31,583 nucleotides of DNA from DUVY01 sp036562755 (GTDB taxonomy: Bacteria > Bacillota > Clostridia > Christensenellales > DUVY01), in assembly GCA_036562755.1 (NCBI GenBank), contig DATCJN010000011.1:1-31583 (forward strand), read 5' to 3'. The notes beneath the pieces are model-generated. The model was not told where the DNA came from and made no database searches. It was given only the letters and a program-made list of their open reading frames with translations. The position numbers and the translations under genes were made by a program. Positions within the stretch are counted from its first letter, which is position 1; each line of letters begins with the position of its first letter. This document shows, piece by piece, positions 23,431 through 30,642 of this stretch.

Positions 23431-25784
23431 TTATCCACCTGCTGTCTTATATAATTTAATATAGTAGAGTCTTCCAAATTGGCCCTTTGAGTTTTGTCGG
23501 GATAGATGCAAAAATCCTGCCAATCTACCTTTAACAAGCCCAGCTCCAAAAATACCACCAAGCAAAACATAAGCTGCTTATAGCTTATTATGCCGTCTTT
23601 TACATAATCGTAAAATGCGGCGAAGAAGTTGTCCTGACCTTGATTGCATTTTTGCAGCATTGCGTATGCCCGCACAAAGCTCTCTCTTTTTGCGCTCAAC
23701 CCCTCAAAAATCTTTCTGTCTGCGGGGCGGTCTAGGATATAGACTTTCGCATCGGTCTTTTGATTTATATATGATATAGCCTGGTCGCTTACAGGTTTTT
23801 CCAAAAAGATTATTCTGTCAAAACCGCCGAAATCTATATCAAAGTCGCTTCCTATGGTTATGCGGTTGTAGTTGTTGGGCGTCGTGGAGTAAATATAATT
23901 ATGGACAAAATAGTCCGTAATGACGCCTTTTTCCAGCGCGGTTTTGTAAGAATTAAAATCGTATGTCAGCACCAGCGTGCCGTATAATCTTTCATAGTCA
24001 ATTACCTTGCCTAAATCGTCTTCTTTGATTATATCATATTTTGGCGGCTGATTACTATTATAGATTAACAATTTCAATGCCTGCGCGTGTATCTTGTCGG
24101 GGTTGGGAATCGAGTTAATGCGGGAGAAATTAATGTCTTTTAACATTATATTGGGATATTCTTTATTGCGGTATTTGTTGATAGAAAGTTCCACGCCCAG
24201 CTCAAAGTCCGCTTCCACATTCATCAGCTCTATAAATTTTCCGTAGCCAAAGCAAACTATGGTGTTTTCGTCGGGAGTTTGGGCTAATAGATGATTGCAC
24301 TTGTTTTTCATAAACTCCGCGGTAAGAGAAGAAGTTTTTATTTTAAAAATAGGGCGCGGGTTTCCAAAGCCGTATGGCTCTAACAACTCAAGCTCCTTGA
24401 TTAAATCAAGGCTTATTTGGCTTTCTTCTATCTCCAGGTCGTATAAGCTGTAAGGCAAAAACAGACTCTTGTCATATTTAGTTTTGATATATTCGTTTAT
24501 GCGTTTTTTAAATTCTTCCAGGTGTTCTTTTTTCAAAGAAAAGCCTGCGGCTTGGGAATGTCCGCCATAGTCCAACATTATGTCGGATACGCTGCTTAAG
24601 ACTTCGTAAAGGTTAATGCCCTCTATGCTGCGCGCCGTGCCTTTGAAACTGTCGCCTGAATCCACTAATAAAAAGGTCGGTCGGTGGTATTCGGTGCTTA
24701 TCTGGGCCGCTAAAATGCTGGTCAGACCTTTTTCCCATTGCGCGTGATGCAAGATAATTGCGTATTGGTTAATTAGGTCTATTTCGCTGATTAAATCAAG
24801 CGCTTCGATTCGCAGTTCGTCGCAAATGTCACGGCGCTTTTGGTTGTCTAGACAGATATCCTTAATTATTTCCATTAATTTATGTCTGTCTTTTATGGTC
24901 AGCAGCTCAAACGCCCTGTTAGCGTCACCCATTCTGCCGGCCGCGTTGATTCGGGGAGATATTTTATAGGCTAAATCGGACGAAGTTATTTCGGCGGTTA
25001 GGCCTAAATATTGGCAAAGCATCTTCAGTCCTATATTGACTTGGTCGGAGTTTATTTGTTTTAACCCCAAAACCACAAGACTGCGGTTTTCGTCCACAAG
25101 CGGAACCAAATCGGCTACCGTAGCCAGCGCGCATAAGTCATAATACTTAGACGCCGCGCGGAGTCCGCCTAACGCTTGGACAACTTTTAGCGCCACGCCT
25201 GTTCCGCAAAGCATATCAAAAGGATATTCTTGGCCTTTTAGCTTGGGGTTGACTACGATACACTGAGGAAGCTCTTGGGGGACTTCGTGGTGGTCGGTTA
25301 CTATGACATCCACGCCCAAATCTATAATCAATTCGACTTCCTCGTGCGCCGAGATACCGCAATCGCAGCTGATTATAAGATCGGGCATGCAGTTTTCTAT
25401 AATCTTGATAAGCGCTTCTTCGTTTAGTCCGTAGCCGTCGTTGTGGCGGTCGGGAATATATGGATATACATTTACGCCGTGGTTAGCCAAATAATCGGAC
25501 AAAATCGCGGTAGCGCAAATCCCGTCCACGTCGTAATCTCCGTAAATAACGACCGTTTCGTTGTTTTGCATGGCAAAGTAAAGCCTTTCGACAAGCTCGC
25601 GCATGCCGCTTAATAAAAACGGTTCGTGTAAATTTAATTCTGACGGATAAAGAAATTTTTTGATTTGATCTTCAGTATGATAGCCTCTTGCGGTTAAAAT
25701 TTTTAAAACGACATCTGACAGCCCGAAATTATTGTAGGATACATCAACGGGCCGCTCCTCCCGCTTTTTAAAAATAGTGTTCAT
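23427..25784 (-). CDS. recJ: Single-stranded-DNA-specific exonuclease RecJ
   Basis: RecJ degrades single-stranded DNA 5' to 3' in recombination and repair. The 785-residue product has the DHH phosphoesterase motifs YGDYDVDG (D83, D85), DCG at 141-143, VTDHH at 162-166 and GTGVALK, then DHHA1 with GGHSQAAGFSL, the nucleic-acid-binding domain and the long C-terminal domain of Firmicutes RecJ. I start it at the ATG at 25784. The frame opens at a TTG at 25811, but that lies upstream of the predicted transcription start (about 25804). The ribosome-binding site is weak (GGCGAGAA). It heads the recJ-relA-MBL-hemZ operon. Confidence 0.94.
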   Translation of the reverse strand: MNTIFKKREERPVDVSYNNFGLSDVVLKILTARGYHTEDQIKKFLYPSELNLHEPFLLSGMRELVERLYFAMQNNETVVIYGDYDVDGICATAILSDYLANHGVNVYPYIPDRHNDGYGLNEEALIKIIENCMPDLIISCDCGISAHEEVELIIDLGVDVIVTDHHEVPQELPQCIVVNPKLKGQEYPFDMLCGTGVALKVVQALGGLRAASKYYDLCALATVADLVPLVDENRSLVVLGLKQINSDQVNIGLKMLCQYLGLTAEITSSDLAYKISPRINAAGRMGDANRAFELLTIKDRHKLMEIIKDICLDNQKRRDICDELRIEALDLISEIDLINQYAIILHHAQWEKGLTSILAAQISTEYHRPTFLLVDSGDSFKGTARSIEGINLYEVLSSVSDIMLDYGGHSQAAGFSLKKEHLEEFKKRINEYIKTKYDKSLFLPYSLYDLEIEESQISLDLIKELELLEPYGFGNPRPIFKIKTSSLTAEFMKNKCNHLLAQTPDENTIVCFGYGKFIELMNVEADFELGVELSINKYRNKEYPNIMLKDINFSRINSIPNPDKIHAQALKLLIYNSNQPPKYDIIKEDDLGKVIDYERLYGTLVLTYDFNSYKTALEKGVITDYFVHNYIYSTTPNNYNRITIGSDFDIDFGGFDRIIFLEKPVSDQAISYINQKTDAKVYILDRPADRKIFEGLSAKRESFVRAYAMLQKCNQGQDNFFAAFYDYVKDGIISYKQLMFCLVVFLELGLLKVDWQDFCIYPDKTQRANLEDSTILNYIRQQVDN

Positions 25785-25810
25785 TATATTCTCGCCGTAT
25801 TTTTTATACA

Positions 25811-25839
25811 ATTATACGCTGAATGTATGATTTTGTAAA
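25811..25839 (-). promoter_or_regulatory. Promoter of the recJ-relA-MBL-hemZ operon
   Basis: TTTACA (25834-25839) and a perfect TATAAT (25811-25816) are 17 bases apart. The start near 25804 leaves a leader of about 20 bases before the recJ ATG. Confidence 0.8.
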
Positions 25840-25844
25840 GATAT

Positions 25845-25872
25845 AAAAAAGCGCCGCTTCAATCAGCGGCGC
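25845..25872 (-). terminator. Terminator of secD-secF
   Basis: GCGCCGC (25851-25857) pairs perfectly with GCGGCGC (25866-25872) across eight bases. Six T follow on the minus strand and TTTTTATTT on the plus strand, so it could work both ways. It separates secF from the recJ promoter. Confidence 0.9.
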
Positions 25873-25894
25873 ATGTTTTTATTTCCATATTTTG

Positions 25895-26908
25895 TTAAGC
25901 TTCTTTTACGGGTTCTTCCTTTATCTCGCTTCTTTTAGCCTTGGGCTTTTTGTTTAGCAACATCCAAACTGAAGGAGCCAAACATAGCGAGGAATACATA
26001 CCCGAAATCAAGCCGATTATGATAGGCAACGCAAACTCTCTTATCGAAGGCACGCCAATAATAGCGAGGATAGTTATAGTAAACAGCGTAGTTAGCGAAG
26101 AGTTAAATGTGCGCCAGAAAGATTCCTTAATAGACTTGTTGGCCAATTCGACAGGAGTCAAGCCAACATTAAGAGGGTTCTTAGCATTTTCTCTTATTCT
26201 ATCGAAAATAACCACAGTGTTGTTAATGCAGTAACCTATCAAGGTTATAATTGCCGCAATGAATGTGGAGTTGACTTCTATGCGGGTAAAGACCATAAAC
26301 GCCAATACCACCAAGCTGTCGTGGAACAGCGCGACTACCGCCGCTAGACCGCTCTTAAACTCAAATCTTATGGTTATATATATAAGCATCAAAAGCAAGC
26401 TTACATATACCGCCGCCAAAGCAGCAAACAGCAATTCCGAGCTGACTGTTTGGGAAATAGTGGTCGAATCGGTAACGCTGCCTGCGTAAGGGTTTTCGAT
26501 ATCTGTCAGAGCTTCTATAAGCGCCGCTTTTAGATCGGAGGTTACTTGCTCCATATATTCTTCGTCGCCTATAGCCTTAAATCTAATCAATATGGACGCG
26601 TTTTCGTCCTCGCCTTGCATTTGAGCGCGAGAAATCTTTAGGTTATAACTATTGCCTTCGCTGTCTTTTAGGCTCTCTACTACTGATCTGATTTCGGCAA
26701 GCTTTTCGTCAAAATTTTCTTTGGTCAAAGCCGCGCCGTATTTGATTTCTATAGAGTAGCCGCCCTCAAAGTCTATGCCCAGGTTGAGTCCGATTTGAGG
26801 AATGAACAACAAGATAATACCTAGGAGAATAATAGCGCCCGAGGCGATGAAAAAGTATTTCCAGTGGTCAACTATATGCCAGTCTCTTTTGAATAATGAT
26901 TGCTTCAT
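25895..26908 (-). CDS. secF: Protein translocase subunit SecF
   Basis: SecF works with SecD in the membrane to pull exported proteins out of SecYEG using the proton gradient. The 337-residue protein has the N-terminal helix (about 20-40), the conserved GIDFEGG loop, a periplasmic-side domain and five C-terminal helices with YCINNTVVIFDRIREN and FNSSLTTLFT. This is the normal SecF layout. A basic tail (KKPKAKRSEIKEEPVKEA) ends the protein. Its start overlaps the secD stop by four bases (ATGA). SecD and SecF are separate here, unlike the fused SecDF of Bacillus. Confidence 0.96.
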   Translation of the reverse strand: MKQSLFKRDWHIVDHWKYFFIASGAIILLGIILLFIPQIGLNLGIDFEGGYSIEIKYGAALTKENFDEKLAEIRSVVESLKDSEGNSYNLKISRAQMQGEDENASILIRFKAIGDEEYMEQVTSDLKAALIEALTDIENPYAGSVTDSTTISQTVSSELLFAALAAVYVSLLLMLIYITIRFEFKSGLAAVVALFHDSLVVLAFMVFTRIEVNSTFIAAIITLIGYCINNTVVIFDRIRENAKNPLNVGLTPVELANKSIKESFWRTFNSSLTTLFTITILAIIGVPSIREFALPIIIGLISGMYSSLCLAPSVWMLLNKKPKAKRSEIKEEPVKEA

Positions 26909-28254
26909 ACTTGCGCACCCCCGAGTTCTTCATTGAGCGCTTGCTTACGCTTAGCTTTTTTGTCGTCGTCTTCATCGGGGATTTCGACAACATCTGCTTC
27001 TCGTTTTAAATTATATACTGCGGGATTGAGTTTTTCTATTTTTAACATGTTTTTTAACAGCGCTCTTGTGATAACCAGCGAGCAGAACATGGAGATTATA
27101 ACGCCGATAAGCCAGGTAATGCCGAAGCCTCTTACCGAGCCCGAACCTATAAAGATTAGCACGATAGCGGCTATAATCGTAGTTACGTTAGAGTCGATAA
27201 TTGCGTTTAGCGATCTCTTAAAGCCCGCGCTCACCGAGGCGTTTATAGATTTGCCTAGTCTATATTCGTCTTTTATTCTTTCAAAAATAATTATATTGGC
27301 GTCAACAGCCATACCTATACTTAGGATAATACCGGCTATACCGGGCAAAGTTAATTGAACCCAAGGCAGAGCCCATAAGAAGAACAAATACAAAGACATA
27401 AAGGACAACAAAGACAACGAAGCCATTGCGCCCATAGCTCTATATAAGATGCACAAAAATACCAATATGCCCACAATGCCTATCGCGCCCGCAATTAAGC
27501 TGGTGGTCAACGCATTGGCGCCCAAAGTAGGGCTTACTACGCTGGATTCTATCAATTGAAGTTTTACGTCAAAAGCGCCCGCTACTATTTGCTTAGCCAG
27601 CATGTCCGCCGACTCGTAAGTAAAACGGCCGGTAATAACAGGCTTTCCGTTGTCAATAGCGGCTTCGATTGTGGGCGAAGAAATAACTTGACCGTTAACC
27701 ACTATATCCAGGTTTTTGCCGATATTATTTTTTGTTATGTCGCCAAATTTTTTGGCGCCTACGGAGTCGAATATGAGCTGAACTACATAACCGTTTTCTT
27801 CGGTATATGCAGCGTAAGCGTCTCTAACAGTATCCCCCGTTAAAACAGTCTCTCCATTTAGTCTAAATTCCAATGTGGCGGGTTCGCCGATAACCTCAAA
27901 TAATTTTTTGGGATTTTCGATATCGGGAACTTCTACGCGGATACGGGTTTCGCCCTCGCGGGTAACGGTGGCTTCCATATAACCCTTTTGGGTAATCATG
28001 TTGTGAAGACGGGTAACCGTTCCGTCCAGGCGGGAATCTAAGTTTGTGCGGTCAGGTTCGTCGTCCGCGATATCATAAACGGCATAAACGCCGCCTTTTA
28101 AGTCAATTCCGAGTTTAATGCCGCCCGCGAAAGACTTGAATTTGTAATTAGTCCACGGGATATCAAACGGCACTAAAGATAGGATTAACGCAATCGCAAT
28201 AAAAAATGAGAATATGCTCAATTTTATTATTGCGCGCCTCTTATGCTTTTGCAT
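26905..28254 (-). CDS. secD: Protein translocase subunit SecD
   Basis: The 449-residue protein has the N-terminal helix (about 9-29), the GIDLKGGVYAVYD motif, the short P1 head with TVTRLHNMITQKGYMEA, and five or so C-terminal helices including LPGIAGIILSIGMAVDANIIIFERIKDE. It is shorter than E. coli SecD (615), as in many Firmicutes. The C-terminal tail is highly charged (EIPDEDDDKKAKRKQ). A GGAGTTAGT lies before the ATG at 28254. It has its own promoter just past the scfB stop, so secretion genes need not depend on scfAB transcription. YajC is not seen in the window. Confidence 0.96.
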   Translation of the reverse strand: MQKHKRRAIIKLSIFSFFIAIALILSLVPFDIPWTNYKFKSFAGGIKLGIDLKGGVYAVYDIADDEPDRTNLDSRLDGTVTRLHNMITQKGYMEATVTREGETRIRVEVPDIENPKKLFEVIGEPATLEFRLNGETVLTGDTVRDAYAAYTEENGYVVQLIFDSVGAKKFGDITKNNIGKNLDIVVNGQVISSPTIEAAIDNGKPVITGRFTYESADMLAKQIVAGAFDVKLQLIESSVVSPTLGANALTTSLIAGAIGIVGILVFLCILYRAMGAMASLSLLSFMSLYLFFLWALPWVQLTLPGIAGIILSIGMAVDANIIIFERIKDEYRLGKSINASVSAGFKRSLNAIIDSNVTTIIAAIVLIFIGSGSVRGFGITWLIGVIISMFCSLVITRALLKNMLKIEKLNPAVYNLKREADVVEIPDEDDDKKAKRKQALNEELGGAQV

Positions 28255-28286
28255 ACTAACTCCTTCTAATAATCTCGCACTAATTA

Positions 28287-28315
28287 ATTATAAGTTTTTA
28301 TATTTTATTAGTCAA
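28287..28315 (-). promoter_or_regulatory. Promoter of secD-secF
   Basis: TTGACT (28310-28315) and a perfect TATAAT (28287-28292) are 17 bases apart on the minus strand. The start should be near 28280. The -35 box is about 10 bases past the scfB stop codon. Confidence 0.8.
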
Positions 28316-28323
28316 TCGATTAT

Positions 28324-29661
28324 TTAAGTTCTTTCTAATATATTGACAGCTATGGCGCATTCGGTGCGCTTTTTTATGATTTCGCACATAACCTCCAGCG
28401 GTTTATTTAAGTCGCCGTTGTAGTTAAAATTATTCGCCGCGCAGCCGCCCGAGCAGTAATATTTTGCAAAACAGTTCTGGCACTTGGGCTTGGTATGTAT
28501 ATTGCTGTTTTGAAGCAGCGATCTTATGTTATTGTTTAGAGGCAACAAACTCGCGCCGTCCCAAGTGTTTAGGTCGCCCAAGACAAACTCTTTATTGCCC
28601 ACAAATTGATGGCAAGGATATATCAGCCCGTCGGGAGCAACGGCCACATACTCGTTGCCTGCGCTGCACGCGCTTACGCGCTTTTTCTCGCAAGGGCCGC
28701 CCTCGAAGTCTATCATAAAATGGAAAAAGTTAAACCACTTGTCGCTCTTGCGGCGCTTTAAATACTCGCGCGCCAGCTTTTCGTATTCTTGCTTGATTTT
28801 TTCTATATGTTCTTCTCGGATAGCCAACGGATGTTCTTGGGGCAAGACTACGGGCTCGATGGAAATCTGGTCAAAGCCGTTGTCGTTTATGGATAAGACG
28901 TCTTCAGAAAAGTCCAGGTTATGCGCGGTATATGTTCCGCGTATGTAATACTCTCCCTCGCCTCTTATGTGTTTAAATTCTTGGGCAAATTTAAGCGCTT
29001 TTTGGTAGCTGTCCTGCCCGCCGGCAAATGTTCTGTGATAATTATGCACATCTTCTCTGCCGTCTATGCTGATTACCACATTGGACATATTTTGGTTGAT
29101 AAAATCCAATTGGTCTTGGTTGAAAATTGCGCCGTTGGTGGTAATAGTAAAACGGAAGGTCTTGTTGGCTTTTTGAGCCTGCTCTTTGGCGTATCGGACT
29201 GTGGATTTTACCACATCAAAGTTAAGCAAGGGCTCGCCGCCAAAAAAGTCCGCTTCCAAATGACGCCTTGAGCCGCTGTGCGCGATTAAAAAATCAATGG
29301 CCTTATGGGCTATTTCTTCGCTCATATCCATAGCCTGTCCGCCGTAGGTGCCTTCTTTTGCAAAGCAATACTTGCAGCGAAGGTTGCACCTGTGGCTTAT
29401 GTTTAAGCACATGGACTTGATATCGCCGTTATATGAAATTTCATCGGGTTTTGGAGGCGAGGAAAATATCACGCCCTTTTCTTTTAGGGCGTTAAGCTCA
29501 TCAATCGCTTCTTGTATATCCCGGTCTAAAGGATATTCGGGCTCGATTTCGCCCGTTAATATTTTGCACGCCAAATAAGCGGGCTGGTCTATTAAAAAGA
29601 CGCTCCCGCTTTCGCTGTCTAGCAAAAAATATTTGTCTAAGCACTCAAAAGCATGAACCAT
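28324..29661 (-). CDS. scfB: Radical SAM thioether maturase of the SCIFF peptide
   Basis: This radical SAM/SPASM enzyme is expected to install Cys-Thr thioether (sactionine-type) cross-links in the SCIFF peptide, as shown for its Clostridium thermocellum homologue CteB. The 445-residue protein has a peptide-binding N-terminal domain (SGSVFLIDQPAYLACKIL), the cluster motif C92-x3-C96-x2-C99 in HRCNLRCKYCF, FFGGEPLLN, and a SPASM domain with CSAGNEYVAVAPDGLIYPC and CQNCFAKYYCSGGC. The start is the ATG at 29661; no in-frame ATG, GTG or TTG lies between the upstream stop and it. No ribosome-binding site lies at normal distance; an AAAAAAAGG is separated from the ATG by a 22-base hairpin. It follows scfA. 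Confidence 0.93.
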   Translation of the reverse strand: MVHAFECLDKYFLLDSESGSVFLIDQPAYLACKILTGEIEPEYPLDRDIQEAIDELNALKEKGVIFSSPPKPDEISYNGDIKSMCLNISHRCNLRCKYCFAKEGTYGGQAMDMSEEIAHKAIDFLIAHSGSRRHLEADFFGGEPLLNFDVVKSTVRYAKEQAQKANKTFRFTITTNGAIFNQDQLDFINQNMSNVVISIDGREDVHNYHRTFAGGQDSYQKALKFAQEFKHIRGEGEYYIRGTYTAHNLDFSEDVLSINDNGFDQISIEPVVLPQEHPLAIREEHIEKIKQEYEKLAREYLKRRKSDKWFNFFHFMIDFEGGPCEKKRVSACSAGNEYVAVAPDGLIYPCHQFVGNKEFVLGDLNTWDGASLLPLNNNIRSLLQNSNIHTKPKCQNCFAKYYCSGGCAANNFNYNGDLNKPLEVMCEIIKKRTECAIAVNILERT

Positions 29662-29667
29662 ATAAAC

Positions 29668-29704
29668 AAAAATATGCAGTAGCCTACTACTGCATCCTTT
29701 TTTT
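29668..29704 (-). terminator. Hairpin between scfA and scfB (attenuator)
   Basis: ATGCAGTAG and CTACTGCAT form a perfect nine-base stem with a four-base loop (29674-29695). Seven A and GG lie on its 5' side, and ATTTTTG on its 3' side (minus strand). It looks like a terminator placed so that scfA is made in excess of scfB. It ends only 12 bases before the scfB ATG. Confidence 0.7.
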
Positions 29705-29730
29705 AGAGTTTTATAAAATTATTAAGTCTA

Positions 29731-29901
29731 TTATAAGCACGCTTTAACTTTAGGATTGCGGGTTATTTTTCTGTCGCAATTTTGGTTAGCGACCGTGCAG
29801 CTGGTTTTGCAAGCGGATTGGCAGCTGGCTTGGCATTCGCCGCAACCTGTGTTCTTGCTTCTGTCGATTGTGTTTAGAGCGATAACTTTTATATGCTTCA
29901 T
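29731..29901 (-). CDS. scfA: SCIFF family ribosomally made peptide precursor
   Basis: This 56-codon gene encodes a SCIFF peptide (six cysteines in forty-five), a ribosomally made precursor modified by the adjacent radical SAM maturase and found once per genome across Clostridia; its biological role is unknown. The leader is MKHIKVIALNTIDRSKNTG. The core CGECQASCQSACKTSC carries cysteines 20, 23, 27, 31 and 35, followed by C42 in NQNC. The known cross-link in the C. thermocellum peptide joins a Cys to a Thr five residues on; Cys-31 and Thr-36 fit here. An extra tail of about ten residues ends in a seventh cysteine (C55). The ATG at 29901 follows a strong AGGAGG, and a strong promoter lies just upstream. 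Confidence 0.95.
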   Translation of the reverse strand: MKHIKVIALNTIDRSKNTGCGECQASCQSACKTSCTVANQNCDRKITRNPKVKACL

Positions 29902-29925
29902 GGTTCCCTCCTAAAATATATACTG

Positions 29926-29954
29926 ATTATATACTAAAACGCCATATTTTTCAA
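29926..29954 (-). promoter_or_regulatory. Promoter of scfA-scfB
   Basis: TTGAAA (29949-29954) and a perfect TATAAT (29926-29931) are 17 bases apart. The start near 29919 gives a short leader carrying AGGAGG. Confidence 0.8.
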
Positions 29955-30008
29955 CTTATATTATATAAAAAGATTTTTGCGGGCTTAAATTTTCTCCTAT
30001 TTAAAACG

Positions 30009-30046
30009 CATCAAAAAATACCGCTTAAAAAAAGCGGTATTTTGAT
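30009..30046 (-). terminator. Terminator after the TIGR04086 gene
   Basis: AATACCGCTT and AAGCGGTATT form a long perfect stem, extended by a looser CATCAAA/TTTGATG base, with T runs on both sides. It isolates the membrane-protein gene from scfA. Confidence 0.85.
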
Positions 30047-30064
30047 GATAAAAAGAGGGGGATA

Positions 30065-30490
30065 TTACTTTTTGCTTTTTACGTTTACAGCGAATATGCC
30101 GCAAATTATACCCATAATCGCGCCTGCGATGAGGTCAAACAAGATATTCCAGCCGAAAGTAAATTTGCCGTTCATGAGCGAGAAGATTAAAAACGCAGCG
30201 ATTATGTAGATAACCCCAAGCAATAAACCCTTTTTCCAACCGTTAGACTTTTCTTTGAAGGCTATTATGCTGGACGCAAGCAGCGCCACGCCTTTGATTA
30301 TTTGGTTGATTATATTTATTGTAGTGTCCGAAACGTCCACAAAGGTAATAATAAGCGCCATCAGCAAAATTAAAACTAGGCTAATAATAAGCGCTATTGT
30401 TAAGGCTTTTAATACCTCCAAATACATCGCGGACTTTTCGGGAGACTTGGTTTTTTCTTTTTTTATTTCTTTTTTTAGACTAAAACTCAT
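30065..30490 (-). CDS. TIGR04086-type four-helix membrane protein
   Basis: The 141-residue product has a charged N-terminus (KKEIKKEKTKSPEK) and four hydrophobic helices (about 29-51, 60-78, 86-106 and 114-136), the last two glycine-rich (GWNILFDLIAGAIMGIICG). Size, layout and position next to the SCIFF genes fit the TIGR04086 membrane family, which tends to sit between yajC and scfA in Clostridia. Its function is unknown. A GGGTGA precedes the ATG at 30490; no promoter stands out. It ends in its own terminator, so it is linked to scfA by neighbourhood, not by a shared transcript. The family call rests on context as well as pattern. Confidence 0.75.
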   Translation of the reverse strand: MSFSLKKEIKKEKTKSPEKSAMYLEVLKALTIALIISLVLILLMALIITFVDVSDTTINIINQIIKGVALLASSIIAFKEKSNGWKKGLLLGVIYIIAAFLIFSLMNGKFTFGWNILFDLIAGAIMGIICGIFAVNVKSKK

Positions 30491-30560
30491 AATGTTTCAC
30501 CCTACATATAATTTATTTAGTATATAAAATATGCGGGGCCCGCGGCGATTATGATAAATA

Positions 30561-30590
30561 AAAACCGCCTTAATTGTTTAAGGCGGTTTT
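30561..30590 (-). terminator. Terminator of the TPR gene
   Basis: AAAACCGCCTTAA and TTAAGGCGGTTTT form a 13-base perfect stem with a four-base loop, followed by TATT on the minus strand. It could work in both directions. Confidence 0.85.
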
Positions 30591-30642
30591 ATTATTATTC
30601 AGTCTCAATTAAAGAAATCTGCTAATTAGACAAAAAAGCCCT

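Noticed and set aside
25785..25811. TTG start nine codons upstream for recJ
   Set aside because: It overlaps the -10 box and lies before the predicted transcription start.
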